DNA of 64,000 nucleotides from Kaistia sp. 32K (GTDB lineage: Bacteria > Pseudomonadota > Alphaproteobacteria > Rhizobiales > Kaistiaceae): positions 2,232,001-2,296,000 of the forward strand of contig NZ_AP024269.1 of NCBI RefSeq assembly GCF_016629525.1. Direction: 5' to 3'. The notes under the pieces are model-generated. The model worked only from the letters and a program-made list of their open reading frames with translations, did not search any database and had not been told where the DNA came from. The first letter of the stretch is position 1. Every line of letters begins with the position of its first letter. The position numbers and the translations under genes are program-made. Shown piece after piece: positions 1-6,538 of the stretch.

Positions 1-57
1 ATTGATGCCGCCTCCGCATGACATCGTGCACTTCGGTTCGGTAATACGATCTTTGCG

Positions 58-86
58 TTGACAGACAATCCATCGACCGAAATAGT
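58..86 (+). promoter_or_regulatory. Candidate sigma-70 promoter for tctCBA
   Basis: TTGACA at 58-63 is followed after 17 nt by AATAGT at 81-86, which matches TATAAT at four of six positions. It lies about 100 nt upstream of tctC, the first gene of the transporter operon. The -35 match is perfect and the spacing is optimal, but the -10 is imperfect and no transcript evidence is available. Nothing else can be recognised between position 1 and tctC. Confidence 0.35.
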
Positions 87-185
87 TTCCATACTAATCC
101 CGGCAAGGGGTCAGATTTGCCAACGACCGCAGCGGGGAGGCTCGGTCGTATTGGTACGATATTGTCAGCATTCTGGGAGGACACC

Positions 186-1169
186 ATGCTGAGACGTATT
201 CTTCTTTGCACCGCGATGGCACTCGCTTCCGTCGCCGTCGCCGTCGCCGGGCCCGCCTTCGCGCAGTCGTCCTATCCCGAGCGGCCGATCCAGCTGATCG
301 TGCCCTGGGGCGCCGGCGGCGGCACCGACGCAGTCGCCCGCATCATCGGCACGCTGCTGCAGCAGGAGCTGGGCGTTCCGGTCAACGTCGTCAACCGCAC
401 GGGTGGCTCGGGCGTCGTCGGCCACAGCGCCATCGCGACCGCCAAGCCGGACGGCTACACGATCGGCATCGTGACGATCGAGATCGACATGATGCACTGG
501 CAGGGCCTGACGGACCTGACCTACAAGGACTTCGACTTCCTCGCCATGGTCAATGCCGATCCGGGCGGCGTGATGGTTTCGGCCAGCTCCGAATACCAGA
601 CGCTTCCCGACCTGCTCGCCGCCATCAAGGAGAAGCCGGCCGGCACCTTCAAGGCGTCCGGGACCGGGCAGGGCGGCATCTGGCATCTCGGCCTCGCCGG
701 CTGGATGATGTCGCACGGGCTGAAGCCGGACCATGTCACCTGGGTACCGAGCCAGGGCGCGGCTCCCGGGATCACCGACATGGTCGCCGGCGGCGTCAAT
801 CTGGTGCCGACCTCGCTCGCCGAGGGCCGCTCGATGATCGACGCCAAGCGCGTCACGCCGCTCGGCTCGATGTCGCCGGAGCGGCAGGCGCTGTTCCCGG
901 ACGTGCCGACGCTGAAGGAATCGGTCGAATCCGACTGGACGCTGGCGGTCTGGCGCACGGTTGCCGGTCCGAAGGGCCTGCCGGAGGACGTCGCGGCCAA
1001 GCTCGGGGCGGCGCTCGAGAAGGCCTACAACAGCCCCGAATACCAGAAGTTCATGAACGAGCGCGGCTTCGGCATGCGCTGGGCCGACGGCGCGGAGACG
1101 ACGCGCATCGTCGGCGAGGACGACGCCACGCTCGGCGCGATCATGAAGGAGGCCGGGCTCGCCAAATAG
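186..1169 (+). CDS. tctC: Tripartite tricarboxylate transporter substrate-binding protein (TctC family)
   Basis: Periplasmic solute receptor of a TTT-family transporter; it should capture a carboxylate and deliver it to the TctA/TctB membrane pair encoded next. The 327-residue product has a Sec signal peptide with probable cleavage after AFA (residue 26) and then the family's start YPERPIQLIVPWGAGGGTD, which contacts the ligand carboxylate. The ATG at 186 is preceded by GGGAGG at 175-180, a better start than the in-frame TTG at 117, which would bury the signal peptide. Gene order tctC-tctB-tctA confirms the family. The substrate cannot be told: TctC paralogues bind citrate, tartrate, aromatic acids or others. 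The family assignment is secure; the symbol is used in the family sense only. Confidence 0.9.
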   Translation: MLRRILLCTAMALASVAVAVAGPAFAQSSYPERPIQLIVPWGAGGGTDAVARIIGTLLQQELGVPVNVVNRTGGSGVVGHSAIATAKPDGYTIGIVTIEIDMMHWQGLTDLTYKDFDFLAMVNADPGGVMVSASSEYQTLPDLLAAIKEKPAGTFKASGTGQGGIWHLGLAGWMMSHGLKPDHVTWVPSQGAAPGITDMVAGGVNLVPTSLAEGRSMIDAKRVTPLGSMSPERQALFPDVPTLKESVESDWTLAVWRTVAGPKGLPEDVAAKLGAALEKAYNSPEYQKFMNERGFGMRWADGAETTRIVGEDDATLGAIMKEAGLAK

Positions 1170-1275
1170 GCGGCCGGCAGCCTCTCCGGTCCCATGCCTG
1201 CGGCGCGGCCACGGATCTCCGGTCCGTCGGCCGAGTCGTGCCCCCGGTCTCGCACGGAACGGCCAAGATCAGACC

Positions 1276-1752
1276 ATGATCAAACTCAGTGAACTCCATC
1301 TGGGCGTGTTGACCGCGCTTGGCGGCATCGTCCTTCTCTTCGCCTCCGCCCATTTCGTGGCGCTGCCCGGCCAGGCCTATGGCGCCGGCACCATGCCGCG
1401 GCTGATCGGCTGGTGCGCCATCCTGCTCGGCGGCTTCATGACGGCGACCAGCCTCCGCCACCTGCCGCGCATGCTGAAGCCGCATCTCGCCGACTGGGTC
1501 CGCAAGCCGCGCCTGGCGCTCTCGGCGCTGGCTTCTCTCGCCGTGATCGTCTTCTACATCCTGTTCGCCGATACGCTCGGCTTCATCCCGACCAGCTTCC
1601 TCGCCCTGACGGCGCTGATGCTGCTCTTGCGCACGCGGCCGCTGACCGCGGTCCTCGCCGGCGCGGTGACCACGCTCGCGGTCTATTACGGCTTCTCGCG
1701 CATGCTCATGGTGCCGCTGCCGCGCACCGAATTTCTCTCGTTCCTGGGGTGA
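1276..1752 (+). CDS. tctB: TctB family small membrane subunit of tripartite tricarboxylate transporter
   Basis: Small, poorly conserved inner-membrane subunit of the TTT transporter, 158 residues. Four hydrophobic segments can be seen (about residues 8-27, 40-60, 78-100 and 104-140, the last one long enough to be two passes close together), as is usual for TctB. It lies between tctC and tctA, and only 3 nt separate its stop from the tctA start, so translation of the two membrane subunits is probably coupled. Sequence conservation in this family is weak; the assignment rests on size, hydrophobic pattern and gene order. Confidence 0.85.
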   Translation: MIKLSELHLGVLTALGGIVLLFASAHFVALPGQAYGAGTMPRLIGWCAILLGGFMTATSLRHLPRMLKPHLADWVRKPRLALSALASLAVIVFYILFADTLGFIPTSFLALTALMLLLRTRPLTAVLAGAVTTLAVYYGFSRMLMVPLPRTEFLSFLG

Positions 1753-1755
1753 CGC

Positions 1756-3255
1756 ATGCTGATCTTTGAACAGGCCGCGGCCCTCGTCTTCCAGCCCTAT
1801 GTCCTTGGCGTCATCCTGGCGTCCGCCGTGTTCGGCATGCTGGTCGGGGCCATTCCGGGCCTGACCGCCACCATGGCCACGGCGCTTCTGGTGCCGATGA
1901 CCTTCTTCATGGAGCCGGTGCCGGCGATCGCGGCGATCGTCACCGCCACCGCGATGGCGATCTTCGCCGGCGACATTCCGGCGGCGCTGCTGCGCATGCC
2001 CGGCACGCCGGCCAACGCCGCCTATGTCGACGACGCCTACAAGATGACCCATTCCGGACGCGGCGACGAGGCGCTCGGCGCGGCGCTCGTCTTCTCGGCC
2101 ATCGGCGGGCTGTTCGGCTCGATCGTGCTGATGACGCTGGCGCCGGCGCTGGCCGAGGTGGCGCTCCGCTTCAGCTCGGAAGAGTATTTCTGGCTGGTGC
2201 TGCTCGGCCTCTCCTGCGCCGTGTTCGTGACGCCCAGCTCGCCGACGCGCGGGCTGATCTCGCTGCTGTTCGGGCTCTTCATCGCCACCATCGGCATGGA
2301 GAACCCCTCGGGTGAACCGCGCTTCTCCTTCGGCAATCTCGAGCTGATGGCCGGCATCCAGTTCATCCCGGCCATGATCGGCCTGTTCGCGGTCTCCGAG
2401 ATCCTGCGTTCCGTCACCGCGACGATCCCGCGCCAGAAGATCCCGCGCTCCGACGGCCACGGCATCTTCAGGACGCAGTGGCTGAACCTGAAGAAATACC
2501 CGGTGCAGACGGCGCGCGGCAGCATCACCGGCACCGCGCTCGGCATCCTGCCCGGCGCCGGCGCCGACATCGCCGCCTGGATCTCCTATGCGATCTCCAA
2601 GCGCTTCTCGAAGCAGAAGGAGAAGTTCGGCAAGGGCCATGTCGAGGGCCTGGTCGAGGCGGGCGCCTCGAACAACTCCGCCGTCAGCGGCGCCTGGATC
2701 CCGGCGCTCGTCTTCGGCATTCCCGGCGACTCGATCACCGCCATCGTCATCGGCGTGCTCTACATCAAGGGCATCAATCCCGGCCCGACGATCTTCATCA
2801 ACGACCCGCAGTCGATCTACGCCATCTTCATGGTGTTCATCCTGGCCAACCTGATCATGCTGCCGCTCGGCTGGCTGGCCATCAAGGGCGCGCGGCCGAT
2901 CCTGTCGATCCCGACCTCGGTGCTGATGCCGATCATCCTGATCTTCTGCATCGTCGGCGCCTTCGCCATCAACAATTCAATGGCCGGCGTCGTGATGATG
3001 CTGATCTTCGGCATCATCGGTTTCTTCATGGAAGAGAACGACATCCCGATCGCGCCGGCCATTCTCGGCATGGTGCTGGGGCCGATGCTGGAGCAGAACT
3101 TCATCACCTCGATGATCAAGGGCGACGGCAACTTCCTGCACTTCTTCGAGCGGCCGATCGCCGGCGGGCTCGGCGTCTTCACCATCGCCATATGGCTGGT
3201 GCCGCTGGCGATGCTGCTGCTGCGCCGGCGGAAAAAGATGGCGGTCGCGACCTGA
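1756..3255 (+). CDS. tctA: TctA family large membrane subunit of tripartite tricarboxylate transporter
   Basis: Large transport-pore subunit of the TTT system, 499 residues, with about a dozen hydrophobic segments. Characteristic TctA motifs are visible: GAIPGLTATMATALLVPMTF near residue 31, GILPGAGADIAAWISYAISK in the middle, and a segment around FGIPGDSITAIVIGVLY followed by KGINPGP. The length is normal for the family (about 500). The C terminus ends in a basic cluster (RRRKK), consistent with a cytoplasmic tail. It is last in the operon and is followed by a GC-rich hairpin. The family call is certain, the substrate unknown. Confidence 0.94.
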   Translation: MLIFEQAAALVFQPYVLGVILASAVFGMLVGAIPGLTATMATALLVPMTFFMEPVPAIAAIVTATAMAIFAGDIPAALLRMPGTPANAAYVDDAYKMTHSGRGDEALGAALVFSAIGGLFGSIVLMTLAPALAEVALRFSSEEYFWLVLLGLSCAVFVTPSSPTRGLISLLFGLFIATIGMENPSGEPRFSFGNLELMAGIQFIPAMIGLFAVSEILRSVTATIPRQKIPRSDGHGIFRTQWLNLKKYPVQTARGSITGTALGILPGAGADIAAWISYAISKRFSKQKEKFGKGHVEGLVEAGASNNSAVSGAWIPALVFGIPGDSITAIVIGVLYIKGINPGPTIFINDPQSIYAIFMVFILANLIMLPLGWLAIKGARPILSIPTSVLMPIILIFCIVGAFAINNSMAGVVMMLIFGIIGFFMEENDIPIAPAILGMVLGPMLEQNFITSMIKGDGNFLHFFERPIAGGLGVFTIAIWLVPLAMLLLRRRKKMAVAT

Positions 3256-3281
3256 GCCCGAGACCGTCGCCACACAAGGAT

Positions 3282-3307
3282 TTCCGCCGGCTCTCGGGCC
3301 GGCGGAA
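3282..3307 (+). terminator. Hairpin downstream of tctA, possible terminator
   Basis: A perfect 10-bp inverted repeat, TTCCGCCGGC at 3282-3291 and GCCGGCGGAA at 3298-3307, encloses the loop TCTCGG, 26 nt after the tctA stop. It is followed only by GTTT rather than a long T-run, so it may be a weak terminator or an mRNA 3'-end stabiliser. Confidence 0.45.
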
Positions 3308-3459
3308 GCCGTTTCGAGGCGGGATGCGGCTCCGCCATGCGTTGCAATCCCGGCTCCTTCCTCCACATAAGAACGAGGGATGGAGCGTCCGCGTCACTGG
3401 GGGCCGCGCCGTCGCAAGGACGAAGAAACCAGCTCGAACCAAGCGGAGACGCCGGTCGC

Positions 3460-3717
3460 ATGCCTTCCATTCGCCTCGGCAAGAAGACGATTTCCCTGCC
3501 CAGGAGCCGCACCGCGCGCGTCGCGGTGGGGAGCGGATTCGTGGTCGGCGGCGCCCTCGGCTTCCTGCCCGTGCTCGGATTCTGGATGCTGCCGATCGGG
3601 CTGATCGTTCTGTCCCATGATTTCCCGCGCGTGCGGCGCCTGCGCCGGCAGACGGAAGTGGCGCTTCTGCGCCGTTGGGCGCGGTTTCGCAACAAGGCCG
3701 CGCCCTCGGCCAAATGA
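3460..3717 (+). CDS. Small conserved membrane protein, function unknown
   Basis: 85-residue protein with a basic N terminus (residues 1-20), a single hydrophobic hairpin or long segment at about residues 22-52 (VGGALGFLPVLGFWMLPIGL) and a strongly basic C-terminal tail rich in Arg. The ATG at 3460 has GGAG at 3445-3448. Similar short proteins with a glycine/proline-rich hydrophobic core are common in Rhizobiales and resemble the PGPGW-type transmembrane family, but the PGPGW sequence itself is absent. It stands alone between the transporter operon and the B12 riboswitch, and no function can be assigned. Confidence 0.6.
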   Translation: MPSIRLGKKTISLPRSRTARVAVGSGFVVGGALGFLPVLGFWMLPIGLIVLSHDFPRVRRLRRQTEVALLRRWARFRNKAAPSAK

Positions 3718-3763
3718 GCGCCAGCTTGCGCTTCCGGTGCATTCAATCTAGCGTGATTTCGCG

Positions 3764-3951
3764 TCGGTTCCCCCGATGGGCCACAGGCTCAGGGGGATGA
3801 AATGGGAATTCGGTACGGAAGGACCCCTCGCGGGATTCCAAGTCCGGAGCTGCCCCCGCAACTGTGAGCGGCGAGCGACCTCGCGATGGCCACTGGGAAA
3901 CCGGGAAGGCGTCGAGGAAGCAGCGACCCGCAAGCCAGGAGACCAGCCAGC
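3764..3951 (+). promoter_or_regulatory. Cobalamin (B12) riboswitch
   Basis: All conserved blocks of the cobalamin riboswitch occur in order: ATGGGAA with GGT close by (3802-3814), GCTGCCCCCGCAACTGT (3849-3865), GCCACTGGGAAACCGGGAAGGC (3889-3910; this is the core element), and the B12 box GCCAGGAGACC (3934-3944). It lies directly upstream of cbtB and of the whole cbtBA-cobPWNOQ operon, so B12 (adenosylcobalamin in most homologues) should repress cobalt uptake and cobalamin synthesis. The boundaries are estimated from the conserved core, not from a covariance-model run. Confidence 0.96.
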
Positions 3952-3966
3952 GCCTCATACCAGCAA

Positions 3967-3990
3967 GCCGTCGGTGGGACGGCTAAGGAG
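3967..3990 (+). promoter_or_regulatory. Riboswitch expression platform: hairpin next to cbtB ribosome-binding site
   Basis: GCCGTC (3967-3972) and GACGGC (3978-3983) form a perfect 6-bp hairpin with loop GGTGG (3973-3977). The ribosome-binding site AAGGAG follows at 3985-3990 and the cbtB ATG at 3996. The loop GGTGG can pair with CCACT at 3890-3894 in the riboswitch core (four Watson-Crick pairs and one G-U), the layout expected for the L5-L13 kissing loop of this class. No T-run follows, so control is probably translational. Confidence 0.6.
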
Positions 3991-3995
3991 ACGCT

Positions 3996-4202
3996 ATGAC
4001 CAATTTCTCGAAGACCGCTGCCCAGGCGACCTCGATTGCCGTCGGCGGCACGGAGACCGACGCCGCCGCGCGCATCGTGCCGGCGCTGTTCGCGATCGCC
4101 TTCGGCCTCGTCCTGTTCGTCGGCACCGGCTTCGCCGCGCCGAGCCTGATCCACAACGCGACGCATGACACACGGCATTCCCTCGGCTTGCCCTGCCACT
4201 GA
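3996..4202 (+). CDS. cbtB: CbtB, small subunit of predicted cobalt transporter
   Basis: 68-residue membrane protein with one hydrophobic segment (about residues 27-48) and the diagnostic C-terminal metal-binding tail HNATHDTRHSLGLPCH, giving His53, His57, His61, Cys67 and His68. CbtB works with CbtA in B12-regulated cobalt uptake. The ribosome-binding site AAGGAG and the cobalamin riboswitch lie immediately upstream, and cbtA starts 17 nt downstream. Size and tail motif match the family completely; transport of cobalt is inferred for the family from genome context and the riboswitch rather than seen here. Confidence 0.95.
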   Translation: MTNFSKTAAQATSIAVGGTETDAAARIVPALFAIAFGLVLFVGTGFAAPSLIHNATHDTRHSLGLPCH

Positions 4203-4218
4203 CGCCTGAGGGATCCAC

Positions 4219-4968
4219 ATGTTCAAGACGATCATCCTGAGCGCCTTCGGCGCAGGGCTTGCCGTGGGCGTTGCCCTTTCCGTCGTGCAGGCCGTCACCA
4301 CCGAGCCGCTGATCCTGCACGCCGAAACATTCGAAAACGCCGAGCCGGCAACGGCCGCCGCCGTGCCGCATGAGCATGCGGCGAACGAGGCGCATGCGAC
4401 CGAGGCAGCAGCCGCTCCGGCAGCGGCCGAGGCCGCCGCGCATGAGCACGACGAAGACGCCTGGTCGCCTGCCGACGGCTTCGAGCGTTCCGCCTATACC
4501 TTCCTCGCCAACCTCCTGGTCGGCGTCGGCGTCTCGGCCGTTCTGCTCGGCCTGATGTCGATCCGCGGCGGACAGATCGACGCCCGCACCGGTGTGCTCT
4601 GGGGCGTCGCCGGCTTCTTCGCCGCCTCGCTGTTGCCCTCGCTCGGCCTGTCGCCGGAGCTTCCGGGCACCGCCGCCGCCGAGATCACCTCGCGCCAGGT
4701 CTGGTGGCTCTCGACCGCCGCCGCCTCGGCCATCGGTCTCGCACTGATCGTTTTCAGCCAGTCCTGGCTGCTGAAGGTCGCCGGTCTCGTCCTCGGCGTC
4801 CTGCCGCATGTCATCGGCGCGCCGGTGCCGCCGACGCTGGAGGCGTCCTATCCGGCCGGTCTCGGCGGCGAGTTCGTTGCGGCATCGCTGGTCGTCAGCG
4901 CGCTGCTCTGGGTGCTGTCCGGCCTGTTCTCCGGCTGGCTCTACCAGCGTCTCGCACGGGCCGCATGA
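4219..4968 (+). CDS. cbtA: CbtA, membrane subunit of predicted cobalt transporter
   Basis: 249-residue inner-membrane protein. A first hydrophobic segment at residues 1-24 (FKTIILSAFGAGLAVGVALS) is followed by a long loop rich in His and Glu (HEH, EAH and HEHDED, about residues 54-83), a likely metal-gathering segment, and then four more membrane segments, giving the five expected for CbtA. It is co-transcribed with cbtB under the B12 riboswitch, and its stop codon is 4 nt before the GTG of cobP. The predicted role is cobalt import to feed CobN. Confidence 0.93.
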   Translation: MFKTIILSAFGAGLAVGVALSVVQAVTTEPLILHAETFENAEPATAAAVPHEHAANEAHATEAAAAPAAAEAAAHEHDEDAWSPADGFERSAYTFLANLLVGVGVSAVLLGLMSIRGGQIDARTGVLWGVAGFFAASLLPSLGLSPELPGTAAAEITSRQVWWLSTAAASAIGLALIVFSQSWLLKVAGLVLGVLPHVIGAPVPPTLEASYPAGLGGEFVAASLVVSALLWVLSGLFSGWLYQRLARAA

Positions 4969-4972
4969 CACC

Positions 4973-5521
4973 GTGACCACCCCCTCGGCCCGCACGGCGC
5001 TGATCCTCGGCGGCGCCCGCTCCGGCAAGAGCCGCTTCGCCGAGGCGATCGTCTCCCGCACCGGTCTGCCGGCCACCTATCTCGCCACCGCCGAGATCCG
5101 CGATGCTGAAATGCAGGCGCGGATCTCGACGCATCGCGAGCGGCGCGGCGGCGACTGGACCACGGTCGAGGAACCGCTGGAGCTGACCGACCGCGTCGCC
5201 GCGCTGGCCGATCCCGACCGCGTGCTCCTCGTCGACTGCCTGACGCTCTGGCTCTCCAATCTGATGGAGGCCGAGCGCGACATCCCGGCCGAGGCAGCGC
5301 GCCTCGCCGAGGCGCTTCGCGGCGCGCGCGGGCCGGTCGTCCTCGTCTCGAACGAGGTCGGCTCCGGCATCGTGCCGATGAACGCGCTCGCCCGCCGCTT
5401 CGCCGACGAGCAGGGGCGGCTGAACCAACAGATCGCCGCCGCCGTCGAAACCGTCTTCCTCGTCGCCGCCGGCCTGCCGGTGCGCCTGAAACCCAATCCC
5501 GATACGGAGTTCGCCCTGTGA
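4973..5521 (+). CDS. cobP: Adenosylcobinamide kinase / adenosylcobinamide-phosphate guanylyltransferase
   Basis: Bifunctional CobP (CobU) enzyme of nucleotide-loop assembly; it phosphorylates adenosylcobinamide and converts the product to adenosylcobinamide-GDP. The 182-residue product begins with a P-loop GGARSGKS (residues 13-20), and His54 in ISTHRERR corresponds to the guanylylated histidine of CobU. The sequence VLLVDCLTLWLSNL is the family's second signature. The start is taken as GTG at 4973, because the protein then has the normal length; upstream in-frame codons lie inside cbtA. The stop overlaps the cobW start by 4 nt (GTGA), implying translational coupling. Confidence 0.94.
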   Translation: MTTPSARTALILGGARSGKSRFAEAIVSRTGLPATYLATAEIRDAEMQARISTHRERRGGDWTTVEEPLELTDRVAALADPDRVLLVDCLTLWLSNLMEAERDIPAEAARLAEALRGARGPVVLVSNEVGSGIVPMNALARRFADEQGRLNQQIAAAVETVFLVAAGLPVRLKPNPDTEFAL

Positions 5522-6534
5522 CCGCCCGCATTCCCGCCACCATCGTCACCGGCTTCCTCGGCGCCGGCAAGACGACGCTGATCCGCAATCTGATCGCCGA
5601 CGCGAAGGGGCGCCGCATCGCGCTCATCGTCAACGAGTTCGGCGACATGGGCTTTGACGGCTCGCTGCTCTCCGATTGCGGCGTCGACGACTGCAAGCCC
5701 GACAGCATCGTCGAGCTCACCAATGGCTGCATCTGCTGCACCGTCGCCGACGACTTCCTGCCGACCATCGAGGCGCTGCTGGCGCGCGAGAACGCGCCGG
5801 ACCACATCGTCATCGAGACCTCGGGTCTCGCCTTGCCGCAGCCGCTGGTCCGCGCCTTCACCTGGCCGTCCGTGCGCCACCGCGTCACCATCGACGGCGT
5901 CATCACGGTTGTCGACGCCGAGGCAGTCGCCGCCGGCCGCTTTGCGCATGACGAGGAAGCCGTCGCCGCCCAGCGCGCCGCCGACGACTCGCTCGACCAC
6001 GAAGACCCGATCGAGGAGCTGTTCGAAGACCAGCTCTCCTGCGCCGATCTGATCGTCTTCTCCAAGACCGACCTCGTCGACGCCAGGCAGCTCGAGGAGG
6101 TCGCCGAGATCGTCGCCCGCGACGCTCGCAAGGAAGCGCGCGTGGTGCATGCGACCGCGAGCGGCCTGCCGGCCGAGATCCTGCTCGGCGTCGGCGCGGC
6201 GGCTGAGGACGATGCCTTCGAGCGCAAGAGCCATCACGACCTCGAAGGCGAGGAGCACGACCACGACGATTTCGACACCTTCATTGTCGATATCGCCGAG
6301 CAGGCCTCGATCGAGGCGCTGGCGTCGCGCGTCCGCGCCGCTATGGCGGAAGCGAACGTGCTGCGCATCAAGGGCAGGGCGGCTGTCGCCGGCAAGGCGG
6401 CGCCGGCCGTCGTGCAGGCGGTCGGCCCGCGCGTCGACACCTATTTCGCCCCCGGCGGCAATGCCGGCCGGCTCGTCGTGATCGGCGAGCGCGGGCTCGA
6501 CCGCGCCGCCATCGCCGCGCATTTCGCGGGCTAA
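5518..6534 (+). CDS. cobW: CobW, GTP-dependent metal chaperone of the B12 operon
   Basis: G3E-family P-loop GTPase associated with cobalamin synthesis, thought to deliver cobalt to CobN. In 338 residues it has Walker A GFLGAGKT (12-19), the metal-binding CICC motif (71-74), the TKTD-like guanine-recognition segment SKTDLVD, and a His/Asp-rich stretch (SHHDLEGEEHDHDD) between the GTPase and C-terminal CobW domains. A GTG start overlaps the cobP stop. It sits directly upstream of cobN in the riboswitch-controlled operon, which argues for the true CobW and not a zinc-related COG0523 paralogue. Confidence 0.94.
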   Translation: MTARIPATIVTGFLGAGKTTLIRNLIADAKGRRIALIVNEFGDMGFDGSLLSDCGVDDCKPDSIVELTNGCICCTVADDFLPTIEALLARENAPDHIVIETSGLALPQPLVRAFTWPSVRHRVTIDGVITVVDAEAVAAGRFAHDEEAVAAQRAADDSLDHEDPIEELFEDQLSCADLIVFSKTDLVDARQLEEVAEIVARDARKEARVVHATASGLPAEILLGVGAAAEDDAFERKSHHDLEGEEHDHDDFDTFIVDIAEQASIEALASRVRAAMAEANVLRIKGRAAVAGKAAPAVVQAVGPRVDTYFAPGGNAGRLVVIGERGLDRAAIAAHFAG

Positions 6535-6538
6535 GACC

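Noticed and set aside
1141..2640. 499-residue minus-strand frame opposite tctB and tctA
   Set aside because: Composed of Arg/Gly/Asp/His runs typical of antisense GC-rich frames, while the plus strand holds clear TctA motifs.
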